DNA of 64,000 nt from positions 1,674,501 to 1,738,500 of the forward strand of contig NZ_AP026683.1 in assembly GCF_025997995.1 (NCBI RefSeq), written 5' to 3'. The notes beneath the pieces were generated by a model. The model was given only the letters and a program-made list of their open reading frames with translations. It made no database searches and was not told the origin of the DNA. The stretch comes from Sediminibacterium sp. TEGAF015. GTDB taxonomy: Bacteria; Bacteroidota; Bacteroidia; Chitinophagales; Chitinophagaceae. Below are positions 53,450-63,015 of the stretch, piece by piece. Every line of letters begins with the position of its first letter. The first letter of the stretch is position 1. The position numbers were made by a program, and so were the translations under genes.

Positions 53450-54625
53450 TTATAAATTTTCTATGATTCCCGCAATCCCTTGTCCACCACCTACGCAAGC
53501 AGTCACCATCCCGTATTTTTTATTCAATCGCTTCATGTCATTCAAAAGTTGTACGGTTAATTTGCAACCTGTACAGCCCAATGGATGGCCTAAAGCAATA
53601 GCACCCCCGTTTATATTAACGCTGGAAGGATCCAGGCCTAATTCTCTAATAACAGCCAATGACTGAGAAGCAAATGCTTCATTCAATTCAATTAAATCAA
53701 TATCAGCAAGGCTCATTCCAGCTTGCTTCAATACTTTAGGAATAGCTGCAACAGGTCCGATACCCATAATTCTGGGATGTACCCCAGCAGAAGCACAATT
53801 CACTAATCGTCCAATGGGTTGCAGCCCCAAAGAATTCATCATTCTTTCACTCATTACAATGGCAAATGCAGCACCATCGCTGGTTTGGGAAGAGTTACCC
53901 GCAGTAACTGAACCGTTAACCGCAAAAGCCGGCTTCAATTTTGAAAGCCCTTCTACAGTAGTTTCAGCTCTTAATCCCTCATCTGTATCAACCACATAAG
54001 AACGAATGGCTTTTTTACCTTTTTCATTTAAATAAGTTTCCTCAACCGTTATAGGTAAAATACCAGATTTAAAATAACCATTCTCAATTGCCTGTTTTGC
54101 CTTCATATGAGACTGATAAGCAAACTCATCCTGGTCTTCTCTCGATACATTAAACTCTTTGGCAACTGCTTCAGCTGTTAAACCCATACTTAGATAATAA
54201 TCGGGTTCATCTTTCGCAATAGCATAAGAAGGAACGGTTTTCCATCCGGCAGTAGGTACCATACTCATGCTTTCTGTTCCACCAGCAATTATACATTCAG
54301 CCATGCCCGATCTAATTTTGGCGGTAGCAGTTGCAATACTTTCCAAGCCACTTGCACAATAGCGGTTGATGGTAATGCCAGCAGCATCAATACCCAGTGC
54401 TTTTGCTGCAATAATTCTTCCAAACTGTAAACCCTGTTCTGCTTCAGGCACTGCGTTTCCCACAATCACATCGTCCACCAGTTTGGTATCTAACTGAGGA
54501 ATGGAAGCAACCAATCCCTTGATTACTTCTACAGCCAAATCATCAGGTCTGAAAAATCTGAATCCACCTTTCTTACTTTTCGTTACTGCGGTTCGGTAAC
54601 CTGCTACAATGTAAGCTTCTTGCAT
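53450..54625 (-). CDS. Acetyl-CoA C-acyltransferase (thiolase)
   Basis: 391-residue thiolase with the two-Cys active site: Cys90 in TINRYCASGLESI and a C-terminal CVGGGQG, plus His in GGAIALGHPLGCTG. It acts in fatty-acid degradation or in acetoacetyl-CoA formation; a hydroxyacyl-CoA dehydrogenase partner is not next to it. Length and the long active-site segment fit FadA/AtoB-like enzymes. A full -7 element (TACATTTG) lies at 54645-54652. Confidence 0.94.
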   Translation of the reverse strand: MQEAYIVAGYRTAVTKSKKGGFRFFRPDDLAVEVIKGLVASIPQLDTKLVDDVIVGNAVPEAEQGLQFGRIIAAKALGIDAAGITINRYCASGLESIATATAKIRSGMAECIIAGGTESMSMVPTAGWKTVPSYAIAKDEPDYYLSMGLTAEAVAKEFNVSREDQDEFAYQSHMKAKQAIENGYFKSGILPITVEETYLNEKGKKAIRSYVVDTDEGLRAETTVEGLSKLKPAFAVNGSVTAGNSSQTSDGAAFAIVMSERMMNSLGLQPIGRLVNCASAGVHPRIMGIGPVAAIPKVLKQAGMSLADIDLIELNEAFASQSLAVIRELGLDPSSVNINGGAIALGHPLGCTGCKLTVQLLNDMKRLNKKYGMVTACVGGGQGIAGIIENL

Positions 54626-54644
54626 AAACTGAATTTATTAGTAT

Positions 54645-54652
54645 CAAATGTA
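54645..54652 (-). promoter_or_regulatory. Putative -7 element for the thiolase gene
   Basis: The minus strand reads TACATTTG, a full match, 19 nt before the ATG. A short inverted repeat (AGTTG and CAACT, about 54668-54683) lies further upstream. Confidence 0.45.
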
Positions 54653-54729
54653 AGAAAAAGGTTTAAAAGTTGTTTATGCAACTAAATTTTAAATGACCCT
54701 TTGGGGGTATTTTCGCAAAAACTTAAAGA

Positions 54730-55779
54730 TTGTATACATTAATCAGAAATCTGTTATTCAAGGCGCCTCCTGAAAAAGTCCATTATTTTTCAATGAATAG
54801 CCTTAAAATAGCCACTTCTCTTGGCCTGGGGGATACTTTAATCAGAAACGCTTTTCAATACAAAGGAAAAGACCTAGAGAAAACCGTCATGGGTATACAA
54901 TTCAAAAACCCTGTTGGGCTGGGCGCAGGATTCGATAAAAATGCAGCATATCTGCATGAACTAGAAGCATTGGGATTTGGATTTGTAGAAATTGGAACAG
55001 TGACGCCGAAAGCACAGGCTGGAAACGACCTACCCCGCTTGTTCAGACTACCTGCAGATCAAGCACTAATTAACAGGATGGGATTTAATAATGAAGGAGT
55101 AGCAGCCATTAAAAAAAGACTGGTTAATTGGAATAGCAGGGGAAAGAACAGCGAATTAATTGTTGGAGGCAATATTGGTAAAAACAAAGTAACCCCAAAT
55201 GAGGAAGCCTGGAAAGATTACACCATCTGCTTTAAAGAGCTCCACAATGAGGTAGACTATTTTGTTGTGAATGTAAGCTCGCCGAATACGCCTGGGTTAA
55301 GGGAACTTCAGGAAAAAGATGCGCTTCGCAAAATATTCGGAGAGCTACAATCCCTAAATGCGGGTGAAAAAGTACCAAAGCCCATCTTATTAAAAATTGC
55401 ACCCGATTTAACACAGCCACAATTGGATGACATTGTGGACTTATCCATGGAAATGCAACTGAGTGGCCTTGTTGCAACTAATACAACATTGGACAGAACC
55501 AATCTTAGTGCTATATCTGCTGCGTTGAGCAATGAAATTGGCATGGGCGGTCTCAGTGGCAAACCTGTCAAAGAAAAATCAACACAAATTGTCCGTTACC
55601 TTTCAGAACAAACCAGTGGAACCATTCCAATTATAGCCAGCGGTGGAATATTTACTGGGGAAGATGCAATGGAAAAATTAAAAGCAGGTGCATCTTTGAT
55701 TCAGGTATGGACCGGATTTGTTTATGAAGGACCATCCATTGTAAAAAATATCTGCACTTACTTATCAAAAAATAAATAA
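54730..55779 (+). CDS. pyrD: Quinone-dependent dihydroorotate dehydrogenase (class 2), TTG start
   Basis: Oxidises dihydroorotate to orotate in pyrimidine synthesis and passes electrons to the quinone pool. The 349-residue protein has MYTLIRNLLFKAPPEKVHYF, the membrane-contact helix of class 2 enzymes; GAGFDKNAAYLHELEALGFGFVEIGTVTPKAQAGN; NVSSPNTPGLRELQ; and IIASGGIFTGEDAMEKLKAGA. The start is TTG: the next ATG lies at residue 22 and would remove the conserved helix. 8 nt before terC; probably co-transcribed. Confidence 0.95.
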   Translation: MYTLIRNLLFKAPPEKVHYFSMNSLKIATSLGLGDTLIRNAFQYKGKDLEKTVMGIQFKNPVGLGAGFDKNAAYLHELEALGFGFVEIGTVTPKAQAGNDLPRLFRLPADQALINRMGFNNEGVAAIKKRLVNWNSRGKNSELIVGGNIGKNKVTPNEEAWKDYTICFKELHNEVDYFVVNVSSPNTPGLRELQEKDALRKIFGELQSLNAGEKVPKPILLKIAPDLTQPQLDDIVDLSMEMQLSGLVATNTTLDRTNLSAISAALSNEIGMGGLSGKPVKEKSTQIVRYLSEQTSGTIPIIASGGIFTGEDAMEKLKAGASLIQVWTGFVYEGPSIVKNICTYLSKNK

Positions 55780-55787
55780 CCATATAC

Positions 55788-56582
55788 ATGGAGCAATTAT
55801 TCACTACGGAAAGCTTAATTAGTTTTTTAATTCTTACCATTCTCGAAGTTGTACTTGGCATTGACAATGTAATTTTCGTGAGTATCATCATGAACAGAAT
55901 GCCTAAAGCTTTTCACAAAAAAGCCCGGTTGATCTGGATGGTTACCGGTATAATTTCAAGAACCATACTGTTATTTGGATTAAGCTGGTTGCTTTCACAA
56001 AAAGGGAAGCCTGTATTCAGCGCAGCGGGAAAGGATTTTGACCTGGCTAGTCTGGTAATGTTGTTTGGAGGACTATTCCTGATATACAAAACAGTAAAGG
56101 AAATACACCACAAACTAGAGGGCGAAGAAGATGCACTGGCTGGAAGAAAATCAAAAGAACTAGGCATTGCTAGTGGTATTGCTCAAATCATTATGATAGA
56201 CATGGTTTTCAGCTTTGATAGTATTATTACTGCTGGTGGTACAGCCAAACACCTCGAGGTTATGATTGCTGCTGTAGTCATAGCCATGATTATTATGTTC
56301 TTATTCAGTCCCAATATTTCGGCATTCATCCACAAACATCCAACACTTAAAATGCTGGCTTTATCCTTTCTGGTAATGATTGGAATGGTCTTATTGGTAG
56401 AAGGCTGGAATGCTGAACAGGCGCATGAATTGCATTTAAAGCACTATGTATATTTTGCAATGGCATTCTCCTTTATTGTAGAATTGTTAAACATGAAAGC
56501 CAGAAGAAAAACAGCGCCTGTTAAATTAAGAGAACATCATATTGAAGCTCCTCAGGAAGGGTATGCTGATCAGGCAAAATAG
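55788..56582 (+). CDS. TerC family integral membrane protein
   Basis: 264-residue protein with about seven hydrophobic segments. The conserved acidic membrane motifs are LEVVLGIDNVIFVSII (about residues 19-34) and IDMVFSFDSIITAGGTA (about 137-153), hallmarks of TerC proteins linked to tellurite resistance and to manganese export. Substrate here is unknown; Mn2+ is the best current guess for the family. It follows pyrD by 8 nt and ends at a terminator. Confidence 0.92.
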   Translation: MEQLFTTESLISFLILTILEVVLGIDNVIFVSIIMNRMPKAFHKKARLIWMVTGIISRTILLFGLSWLLSQKGKPVFSAAGKDFDLASLVMLFGGLFLIYKTVKEIHHKLEGEEDALAGRKSKELGIASGIAQIIMIDMVFSFDSIITAGGTAKHLEVMIAAVVIAMIIMFLFSPNISAFIHKHPTLKMLALSFLVMIGMVLLVEGWNAEQAHELHLKHYVYFAMAFSFIVELLNMKARRKTAPVKLREHHIEAPQEGYADQAK

Positions 56583-56606
56583 TCAGGTGGTTTACTACTT
56601 AACACA

Positions 56607-56648
56607 ATAAAAAAGCAGGTGATTTTCCATCACCTGCTTTTCTTTTTT
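56607..56648. terminator. Bidirectional terminator between terC and the TolB-like gene
   Basis: AAAAGCAGGTGAT, TTTCC, ATCACCTGCTTTT is a 13-bp perfect stem, with TCTTTTTT after it on the plus strand and TTTATTG-type T-richness on the minus strand. It serves the convergent terC and TolB-like genes. Confidence 0.9.
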
Positions 56649-56661
56649 AAATCATTTATGC

Positions 56662-59600
56662 TTAGAAGTCAAAACCCAGTGCAAAATAATAAACAGGGGC
56701 TCCTTTAAATACTCCTTTCATAGGCCAGCCAGCATCAAACTTCATGAAGTAGCCTAACAAAGTACTTCTTACTCCAAATCCGTATCCACCTGCAAAAGGT
56801 CCAAGACCGCCTGCATCAATTCTTACCACAACCGGCGTTTGGTTATTGGTGATAACTTCTCCGGGACGCTTAATGCCATTGTATTTACCATTCCAAGCAG
56901 ACCCAAGATCAACAAACTGTACCAACTGGAAATTACGCAGGAATGCATTGTTAACCGGTCTGTCAAAAAGCGTTGAAAACAAAGGCAGACGGAATTCACT
57001 GTTGATAACAAAAGCATTGTTACCATTTGCAATATTTTGACTGTATCCACGCATGTTTACAGCGAGAGACTGAAATGCATAGCTCTGATCAGCAGCAGGT
57101 TGATTTCCGTTATTAAATTTAGGTCCTATCCATCCGTCAACGCCACCCAGGTAATAAATTAATTTCTGACTGCCCCAAGAGAAGTCTGCAGCTACCCTAC
57201 CTGCCCAGATAAAATTTCGGTAAATTTTATGATAGTATCTTCCATCAAAACCAAAATTCATGGTTGCTTTCCCATTATTCAAAGCTGTTTTCTGGGTAGG
57301 CATATTTATATCCATGTATACTTTATAACGAAGTCCGTTCCAAATATTTTGTGTTGGATTGATGGTATTGTCATGCACAAACTCAAGTCTGGATAAAACA
57401 TATTTTGAAACCGTATCTCTGTATGCCAGCGCATTGGGATTGGGCTGACCTGCTACATTATCAAAAGACTTTAATACACCTCTGTCTGAGCGCACTCCTA
57501 TTGTTGCTCTAATGCTTTTTACCTCATTAATCGGGTAGGTTATATTACCCTGATACAAATTGGTGTACAACATATTATTAAACTGGGTATTGTAGAAGTT
57601 GGTAATATTACTTCTGTAATAAGTAAGCCCCCAGTCCAGTTTTTTGCGATTGTTTTGAAAAGAGAGTAAAAGGTCTTTATCTGCAAGGCTGGTTCCAAAA
57701 CGCATACCAGCAACAAATTTTACATCTTCCATCAAATCGCTTACACCAACACGGAAAGTAAAATTGAAGTCGTTGCCGTTGTTTAAACGAATAGGTCCAG
57801 CACCACCAGCATAAGGTTGATAGCGATTAATTAGAACATTATTAGAAAAACCGCCAAGCAAATAATCTGAACTAAACTTCAACCGGTAATCAAACAATTT
57901 AGACCTGGTAAGGCTAGATTGCCTTTGCTGCGGAGTTAAAACAGCATTCATCTTCACAGTTGTATCAGGCAACTCATCGGCAAATTCATTCTGAAACACA
58001 ACCACTTTTTTAGTCGTATCATTGGCTGGTTTATTATTGTTGTATTGAATAGCTTTTCCTTCTGAAAGTTTTTTCTCGTCCAGTATTTTCTTTATGTATT
58101 CAGTATTCCTGGCAGTTACATTTCTTCTTGCTAAGGTCTGTTCATCTACTTTCAGTTTGTAAACAAATTTAAAATCACCCTCTCGTCTTACTTCACTTAC
58201 CTGTCCATTATTTCCTGCAATTCTTGTTTCGAGTAAAGAACTTTGATAATTGGTAATCGGGAAAGTATAGGTAGAATCTTTATACACTTGGAAATAACTT
58301 ACACTGTCTGGTTCCTGCTTTTGCCAGGCCATTAATGTAGAATCAAATTCCTTTGGTGCAGGATTGCGCAAAATTTCTTCGCCTATATAATACAAGGTAT
58401 CTAATCCGTTTCGCTGAGTAGAGAAGAAACCAGCCCATCGGTTGGCAATACCATTCTCATCTGAAACAAATGTAAAATGATTCGTATTGTATTGCATTGG
58501 ATATCGGGCATTTCCCAGTTTCACATTAGTCAACTGAGAAATTTGCTTTTCATTGCTGGTATTCAAAATATCAACCATGTAAATATTGAAAGGATAACGG
58601 CTGGGAAGCACGGTATCTTTATTGGGAGCATTGTTTCCCGGTCTGTTAGAGGAGAATATGATTCCTACCCTGTTAGGGAAGGAAACAATTGTAGGATCTA
58701 AATCATCATAAATATCATTGGTAATTTGAGTGGCTTTCTGCTCTTCTATTTTATAGGTATAAATATCCGCATGTCCGTTTTTTACAGCACTTAATACCAG
58801 TGTATTGGCATCCAGCATAAAACTTGCATCCAGAATCTGATCAAATCCATCAATGGTTTGCTTGAATCTTTTATAACGAGCAATTAAGTCATAAACAAAC
58901 ATATTAATCTTCCCTTTTTCCCAGTAAATCACCAAAAGACGGGTACCTTTTCCATCCCAGGCCATAATAGGGTAATTAGGATTCACATCCTGACCATTTG
59001 TTAAAACACCATTTTTCAGCAACACTTTTGCATCATAAAAATTCTCCATCAACTTTACTGTGTAGATGCCTTTTTTAAATTCAAGTACAGAATAGGTGTT
59101 GCTTCTGGGATTAGGATTTGCCTGGAATCGGAAATAATCTCTTTTCCCAATTTCTTCCGTAACAGTTAGTTGTCCCTTTAATTGGTTTCTGCGTTGACGA
59201 ATATCCTTGATATAACGGTCCTGTTGAAATTGCATGAACTCATTTAATACTTCCTGGAATTTTTTCTTGCAAATTCTAAGACAGGCATTATTAATATTCT
59301 TATACATTCTTGCCAGGTAAAGCAGATAAGTAATGTTTTCTTTACGGTACTTTTCACCTATATAATTCCAGAAAGCATGACCTGCAAGTACTGGTTTTTC
59401 AAATGCAAACTGATAAAAGGAATTGTACCTGCCACTTAACATGGCACTTTTAAGCTCATCGTCTTTTTCTGTACTCCACGACTGGCCGGCATAAGACACA
59501 TATCCATCAACCATCCATTTAGGAAGATCCAGCAATGCCTGATTACTGGCAAATTCCCCGATATCATCACCAAATAAAAGATTGTCTGTAAGAACTTTGG

Positions 59601-60030
59601 CAATGCCCTCTCTTATTTGTGTTTTTAGTTTATTGTGATTCCCGTTATAATAAACAATGATTTTATTATTTACCAATTTGGTTACCCCTCCGGCATTTTG
59701 CCAATCGGACCCCAATCCGATATTGCTGCTTTTGAAATCGTTATAGTTGTTGTAAACCACAATATTGGCCCTTCGCTGCAATGAATATTCCACAAAGTTT
59801 TCTATGGACTTTAATTCTTCCTCGGCTACCTGGCTAACAAATTTGCCCAGTTCAACACCTCCCTGCGTAACATAGGTATTAAAATTGGGCGACTGGTAAA
59901 ATTTCCAGTTGAACTTCTGGTGTTGGATTCTATTCTTGCCAAATTCAACACTGTTTACCTGTGCCTTAAGCTCTGTTGAACCAAGGATTCCAAGAAAAAA
60001 AATGAGTTTACTGATTCTATTCAATTGCAT
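56662..60030 (-). CDS. Large TolB-like propeller protein with outer-membrane barrel
   Basis: 1122-residue exported protein from the ATG at 60030, with a signal peptide (MQLNRISKLIFFLGILGSTELKAQ). The first about 300 residues resemble a peptidase MA-like or basic secretory peptidase domain without a zinc motif that I can see. Repeats such as QILDASFMLDANTLVLSAVKNGHADIYTY and DPTIVSFPNRVGIIFSSNRPGNN are TolB/WD40-like propeller blades (about 330-570). The last about 430 residues are beta-barrel-like, ending GAPVYYFALGFDF. Probably an outer-membrane surface protein of unknown substrate. Confidence 0.8.
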   Translation of the reverse strand: MQLNRISKLIFFLGILGSTELKAQVNSVEFGKNRIQHQKFNWKFYQSPNFNTYVTQGGVELGKFVSQVAEEELKSIENFVEYSLQRRANIVVYNNYNDFKSSNIGLGSDWQNAGGVTKLVNNKIIVYYNGNHNKLKTQIREGIAKVLTDNLLFGDDIGEFASNQALLDLPKWMVDGYVSYAGQSWSTEKDDELKSAMLSGRYNSFYQFAFEKPVLAGHAFWNYIGEKYRKENITYLLYLARMYKNINNACLRICKKKFQEVLNEFMQFQQDRYIKDIRQRRNQLKGQLTVTEEIGKRDYFRFQANPNPRSNTYSVLEFKKGIYTVKLMENFYDAKVLLKNGVLTNGQDVNPNYPIMAWDGKGTRLLVIYWEKGKINMFVYDLIARYKRFKQTIDGFDQILDASFMLDANTLVLSAVKNGHADIYTYKIEEQKATQITNDIYDDLDPTIVSFPNRVGIIFSSNRPGNNAPNKDTVLPSRYPFNIYMVDILNTSNEKQISQLTNVKLGNARYPMQYNTNHFTFVSDENGIANRWAGFFSTQRNGLDTLYYIGEEILRNPAPKEFDSTLMAWQKQEPDSVSYFQVYKDSTYTFPITNYQSSLLETRIAGNNGQVSEVRREGDFKFVYKLKVDEQTLARRNVTARNTEYIKKILDEKKLSEGKAIQYNNNKPANDTTKKVVVFQNEFADELPDTTVKMNAVLTPQQRQSSLTRSKLFDYRLKFSSDYLLGGFSNNVLINRYQPYAGGAGPIRLNNGNDFNFTFRVGVSDLMEDVKFVAGMRFGTSLADKDLLLSFQNNRKKLDWGLTYYRSNITNFYNTQFNNMLYTNLYQGNITYPINEVKSIRATIGVRSDRGVLKSFDNVAGQPNPNALAYRDTVSKYVLSRLEFVHDNTINPTQNIWNGLRYKVYMDINMPTQKTALNNGKATMNFGFDGRYYHKIYRNFIWAGRVAADFSWGSQKLIYYLGGVDGWIGPKFNNGNQPAADQSYAFQSLAVNMRGYSQNIANGNNAFVINSEFRLPLFSTLFDRPVNNAFLRNFQLVQFVDLGSAWNGKYNGIKRPGEVITNNQTPVVVRIDAGGLGPFAGGYGFGVRSTLLGYFMKFDAGWPMKGVFKGAPVYYFALGFDF

Positions 60031-60089
60031 ATCCGAACTTTGGTCTTTAAAATTAGTCATTTACCATTAAAAGCAGGTAAAATAGGTGT

Positions 60090-60728
60090 ATGATAAAGGT
60101 TAAGGTTTTTACATTCAGTCCCATTCAGGAAAATACCTATGTTCTTTACAACGAGGATCAAAAAGCCATCATCATCGATCCTGGCTGCTATTTCCCTGCA
60201 GAACAGGAACAATTGTTTCAGTTTATTCAGACAAACAAACTGGAAGTAGTTAAATTGTTGAACACGCATTGTCATTTGGACCATGTTTTTGGAAACAAAT
60301 GGGTCTATGAAACTTTCAAGACGCCGCTTCATATACATCCCGAAGAAGAAGCCATGCTCAAAATGGCGCCTCTTTCAGGAGAGAAATGGGGACTTCCATT
60401 TGAAAACTACAAAGGACCCTTACAATTCCTGCACCCAGGAGATACTGTTTTACTGGGAAATGATGCCTTGAAAGTGATTTTTGCTCCCGGACACTCGCCC
60501 GCAAGTATTTGTTTTTACTGCGAGTCAGAAGCATTTTTGATTGGGGGCGATGTACTTTTCAGGGAAAGCATTGGCAGAACAGATTTGCCGGGTGGAAATC
60601 ATGAGCGCCTGCTACAAAGTATCAGAGAAAATCTGTTTACACTTCCCGATGAAGTTAAAGTATATCCGGGCCATGGTTTAACTACTACCATTGGATACGA
60701 AAAAAGGAACAATCCCTTTTTACAGTAA
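60090..60728 (+). CDS. Metallo-beta-lactamase fold hydrolase, glyoxalase II-like
   Basis: 212-residue cytoplasmic enzyme. KVFTFSPIQENTYVLYNEDQKAIIIDPGC starts it, then NTHCHLDHVFGNKWVYE (THxHxDH), APGHSPASICFY, FLIGGDVLFRESIGRTDLPGGN and VYPGHG supply the metal ligands. This set is typical of glyoxalase II-like or YcbL-type hydrolases. Substrate is not decided. It is divergent from the TolB-like gene (59 nt) and convergent with the next gene (13 nt). Confidence 0.93.
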   Translation: MIKVKVFTFSPIQENTYVLYNEDQKAIIIDPGCYFPAEQEQLFQFIQTNKLEVVKLLNTHCHLDHVFGNKWVYETFKTPLHIHPEEEAMLKMAPLSGEKWGLPFENYKGPLQFLHPGDTVLLGNDALKVIFAPGHSPASICFYCESEAFLIGGDVLFRESIGRTDLPGGNHERLLQSIRENLFTLPDEVKVYPGHGLTTTIGYEKRNNPFLQ

Positions 60729-60741
60729 CAGGTAGACAGCA

Positions 60742-62910
60742 TTATAAGTCTTGTTGCATGGCTGTATTAAATGCCGTAATGAAAATGGCACCCAGATTTT
60801 TATGAGGTGGCACATAGTCATCAAATTTCTCTTTGGCACTTCCATTAAATCTTACAGCCAGATTGTTCCATAAATTAGGCCACTTTAAGTTTTTACCAAG
60901 GCGTATATCTTCACTGATCACATTGATTAATCCCTGATTAATGACCCCTGTTCCAATCTGTTTGGAAGAAATTATATGAGCCCCCGGAGCAATTTCCAGC
61001 ACTTCATTCAAACGCTGGTATCCCCCACAACTGCCCAATAATACAAGTTTTGCAGAGGAGGGCATTTTATGTACTGTCTGATTTAAATAATAACTATGTC
61101 CACGATGAATAACTACACTTGGATGTAGCTTCTGTTCATTCAAATAAGCAATTAAACTGTCCTGAGATTGCGTATCCAAATCTTCAGTTTCGTCCAACGG
61201 CAGATTAGCATAAATAGTAACGGGCACACCAGTTCTTGAACTCACTTCCACCCATTGTGATTTTCTAGTAATTTTCCAATTAGCATTCCTAAACCGGCTT
61301 AAGAAAGCATTGAAAATAACCATCCCATCTTTGTCCCCATAAAAAAATTGCTGCATCACAACCCTTCCATTTGTCTCGTCTCTTAAAAGTTGATTGGGTA
61401 ATTCATAAACAGGCATGATGCCTAGCTTTGCAGATAAATCTATTTTATTATTTGGCTCCAGAGAGGAGAAAATGGTCTCCAATAATTCATAAATAACTTT
61501 GCCTCGCTTGTTATTGATTGCAATACATCGTTTTAGTTCTGAGCGAACCTGACTAAGCATTAGCTGTTTCAATGAAGGATTGTAAATACTTGCATAAGAA
61601 TCAGCCACGTCAACAGCATCTTCCAGGGAATTTGTTTTTTCTAATCCATTCACAAATCCTTTCATTAATTTTTCTGCATCCTGCTTGTCCATCTTTCCAA
61701 GAAAATCATCCAGCTTATTATATGCAGCAGCTATTTTGATAAATTTTTTATAGTAATCATAATTTACCCATTTTAAAATGGAATCGGCTCTGGGAACTTT
61801 CATTCCTGAAAATATCCGCGGATAAACACCATTTACAAAACTGGAGGTATATAAATCTTCTTCCCCTGTTACAGCTAAATAATATAATTCCTGTGGGCTT
61901 AAACGACTGATAATTTTAAACCGGACGGCATCGCTATTTTCATTGTGCAGGGCGTTTATTTCGTTGATATAAAGCTCAACCCCTTTCGACTTTAATTTAT
62001 CAATCAAAACTTTGGAGGCCATTGGCGTATCGCCCGCCTGTATTCTTTTAGCATAGTCTATTCGGGTTCTTACCAACAAACTATAATACCCGGATGAAGT
62101 ATCATTACCTACAAAACGGGTAATAGAATCCATTTTCAATTTCCCGGTATACAATTGATCTAAAAAAGGGAAGTACATTCTACCAGTGCTAGTTAATGCC
62201 AGCTGCGCAACAATTTTTACAAATTGATGTTTTACCGATTGTATTTTTTTACCCAAAGCATTGGGGGCAGCTGCATAACTGTATAGTTCTTCCGGATTTC
62301 TGTAAGCGGCCTGAATAATCAAAGTATCAGCAGAAGCAGTTGCTGGATTTTTCACGAGTATGGGTAATATCCTTTCCGGATTCCTAACACATTGCTTAAC
62401 GATAATACTATCTTTTACGGCAACTTGTCCGGGATTGGAAGCAAGAGCAATATTTTCAGCAAACAAACTGGCAGATTCAAGGTCAAGAAACTTCATGAGC
62501 GGGGCAATGGATTCTCCTTTTAACTGAGCAAGCATGGCAGTCTGATAGGTTTGCAAAACCTGTAAAACCGAAGTAGGCTGCGACCTGTTTAGCGCAAAAT
62601 TATTAGAGAGCCCGGTTAAAATTTCATTTACCCCTCTTAGCCAGGTATATTTTCCATTGTTATCAATCAATTCAGAACGCTCAATAAAATTTCTAAGTTG
62701 AAATACGATTTGTTCAGCCTGTTGCTGTTCTGCTTCTGTAAGCATCTGATGCTTTTCAGTACTACTGCGTATTGCATCCCAGGATCTGATTATATATTCA
62801 TGATGCAGTTGTCTCATAGCCGGGATAACAGGCAATGAGTCGGACTGTTGTCCGAAGCCATACTGAAGGGAAAGCAAAAAGGAGCAAAAGAGATAGAAAT
62901 ATTTATGCAT
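60742..62910 (-). CDS. Exported protein with caspase/separase-like C-terminal signature
   Basis: 722-residue protein from the ATG at 62910. A signal peptide (MHKYFYLFCSFLLSLQYGFG) precedes a long helical region (about 20-530) of no recognised family. Near the C-terminus the segment VVIHRGHSYYL, then KLVLLGSCGGYQ, forms the pattern of clan CD cysteine peptidases: hydrophobic strand, His605, then a second strand and Cys628 (codon 61027-61029). The 23-residue gap is similar to that in separases. Peptidase activity is inferred, not proven. A -7 element (TATTTTTG, 62919-62926) supports the chosen start. Confidence 0.65.
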   Translation of the reverse strand: MHKYFYLFCSFLLSLQYGFGQQSDSLPVIPAMRQLHHEYIIRSWDAIRSSTEKHQMLTEAEQQQAEQIVFQLRNFIERSELIDNNGKYTWLRGVNEILTGLSNNFALNRSQPTSVLQVLQTYQTAMLAQLKGESIAPLMKFLDLESASLFAENIALASNPGQVAVKDSIIVKQCVRNPERILPILVKNPATASADTLIIQAAYRNPEELYSYAAAPNALGKKIQSVKHQFVKIVAQLALTSTGRMYFPFLDQLYTGKLKMDSITRFVGNDTSSGYYSLLVRTRIDYAKRIQAGDTPMASKVLIDKLKSKGVELYINEINALHNENSDAVRFKIISRLSPQELYYLAVTGEEDLYTSSFVNGVYPRIFSGMKVPRADSILKWVNYDYYKKFIKIAAAYNKLDDFLGKMDKQDAEKLMKGFVNGLEKTNSLEDAVDVADSYASIYNPSLKQLMLSQVRSELKRCIAINNKRGKVIYELLETIFSSLEPNNKIDLSAKLGIMPVYELPNQLLRDETNGRVVMQQFFYGDKDGMVIFNAFLSRFRNANWKITRKSQWVEVSSRTGVPVTIYANLPLDETEDLDTQSQDSLIAYLNEQKLHPSVVIHRGHSYYLNQTVHKMPSSAKLVLLGSCGGYQRLNEVLEIAPGAHIISSKQIGTGVINQGLINVISEDIRLGKNLKWPNLWNNLAVRFNGSAKEKFDDYVPPHKNLGAIFITAFNTAMQQDL

Positions 62911-62918
62911 ATCTAGTA

Positions 62919-62926
62919 CAAAAATA
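62919..62926 (-). promoter_or_regulatory. Putative -7 element for the caspase-like gene
   Basis: The minus strand reads TATTTTTG, a full match, 8 nt before the ATG at 62910, with TTG 17 nt further upstream. It lies inside the longer frame that starts at 62931, so it argues for the shorter start. Confidence 0.5.
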
Positions 62927-62989
62927 GTCAATCAGTCAGTTAACAATTAGATAATAATACAAATTGCTGTTTATGCGGAGGAATGAAAT

Positions 62990-62997
62990 TAACTTTG
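62990..62997 (+). promoter_or_regulatory. Putative -7 element for the response regulator
   Basis: TAACTTTG is a full TAnnTTTG match, 18 nt before the ATG at 63016. It lies within the longer frame from 62983, which argues for the start at 63016. Confidence 0.5.
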
Positions 62998-63015
62998 TGT
63001 AAACATAACGTTAAC

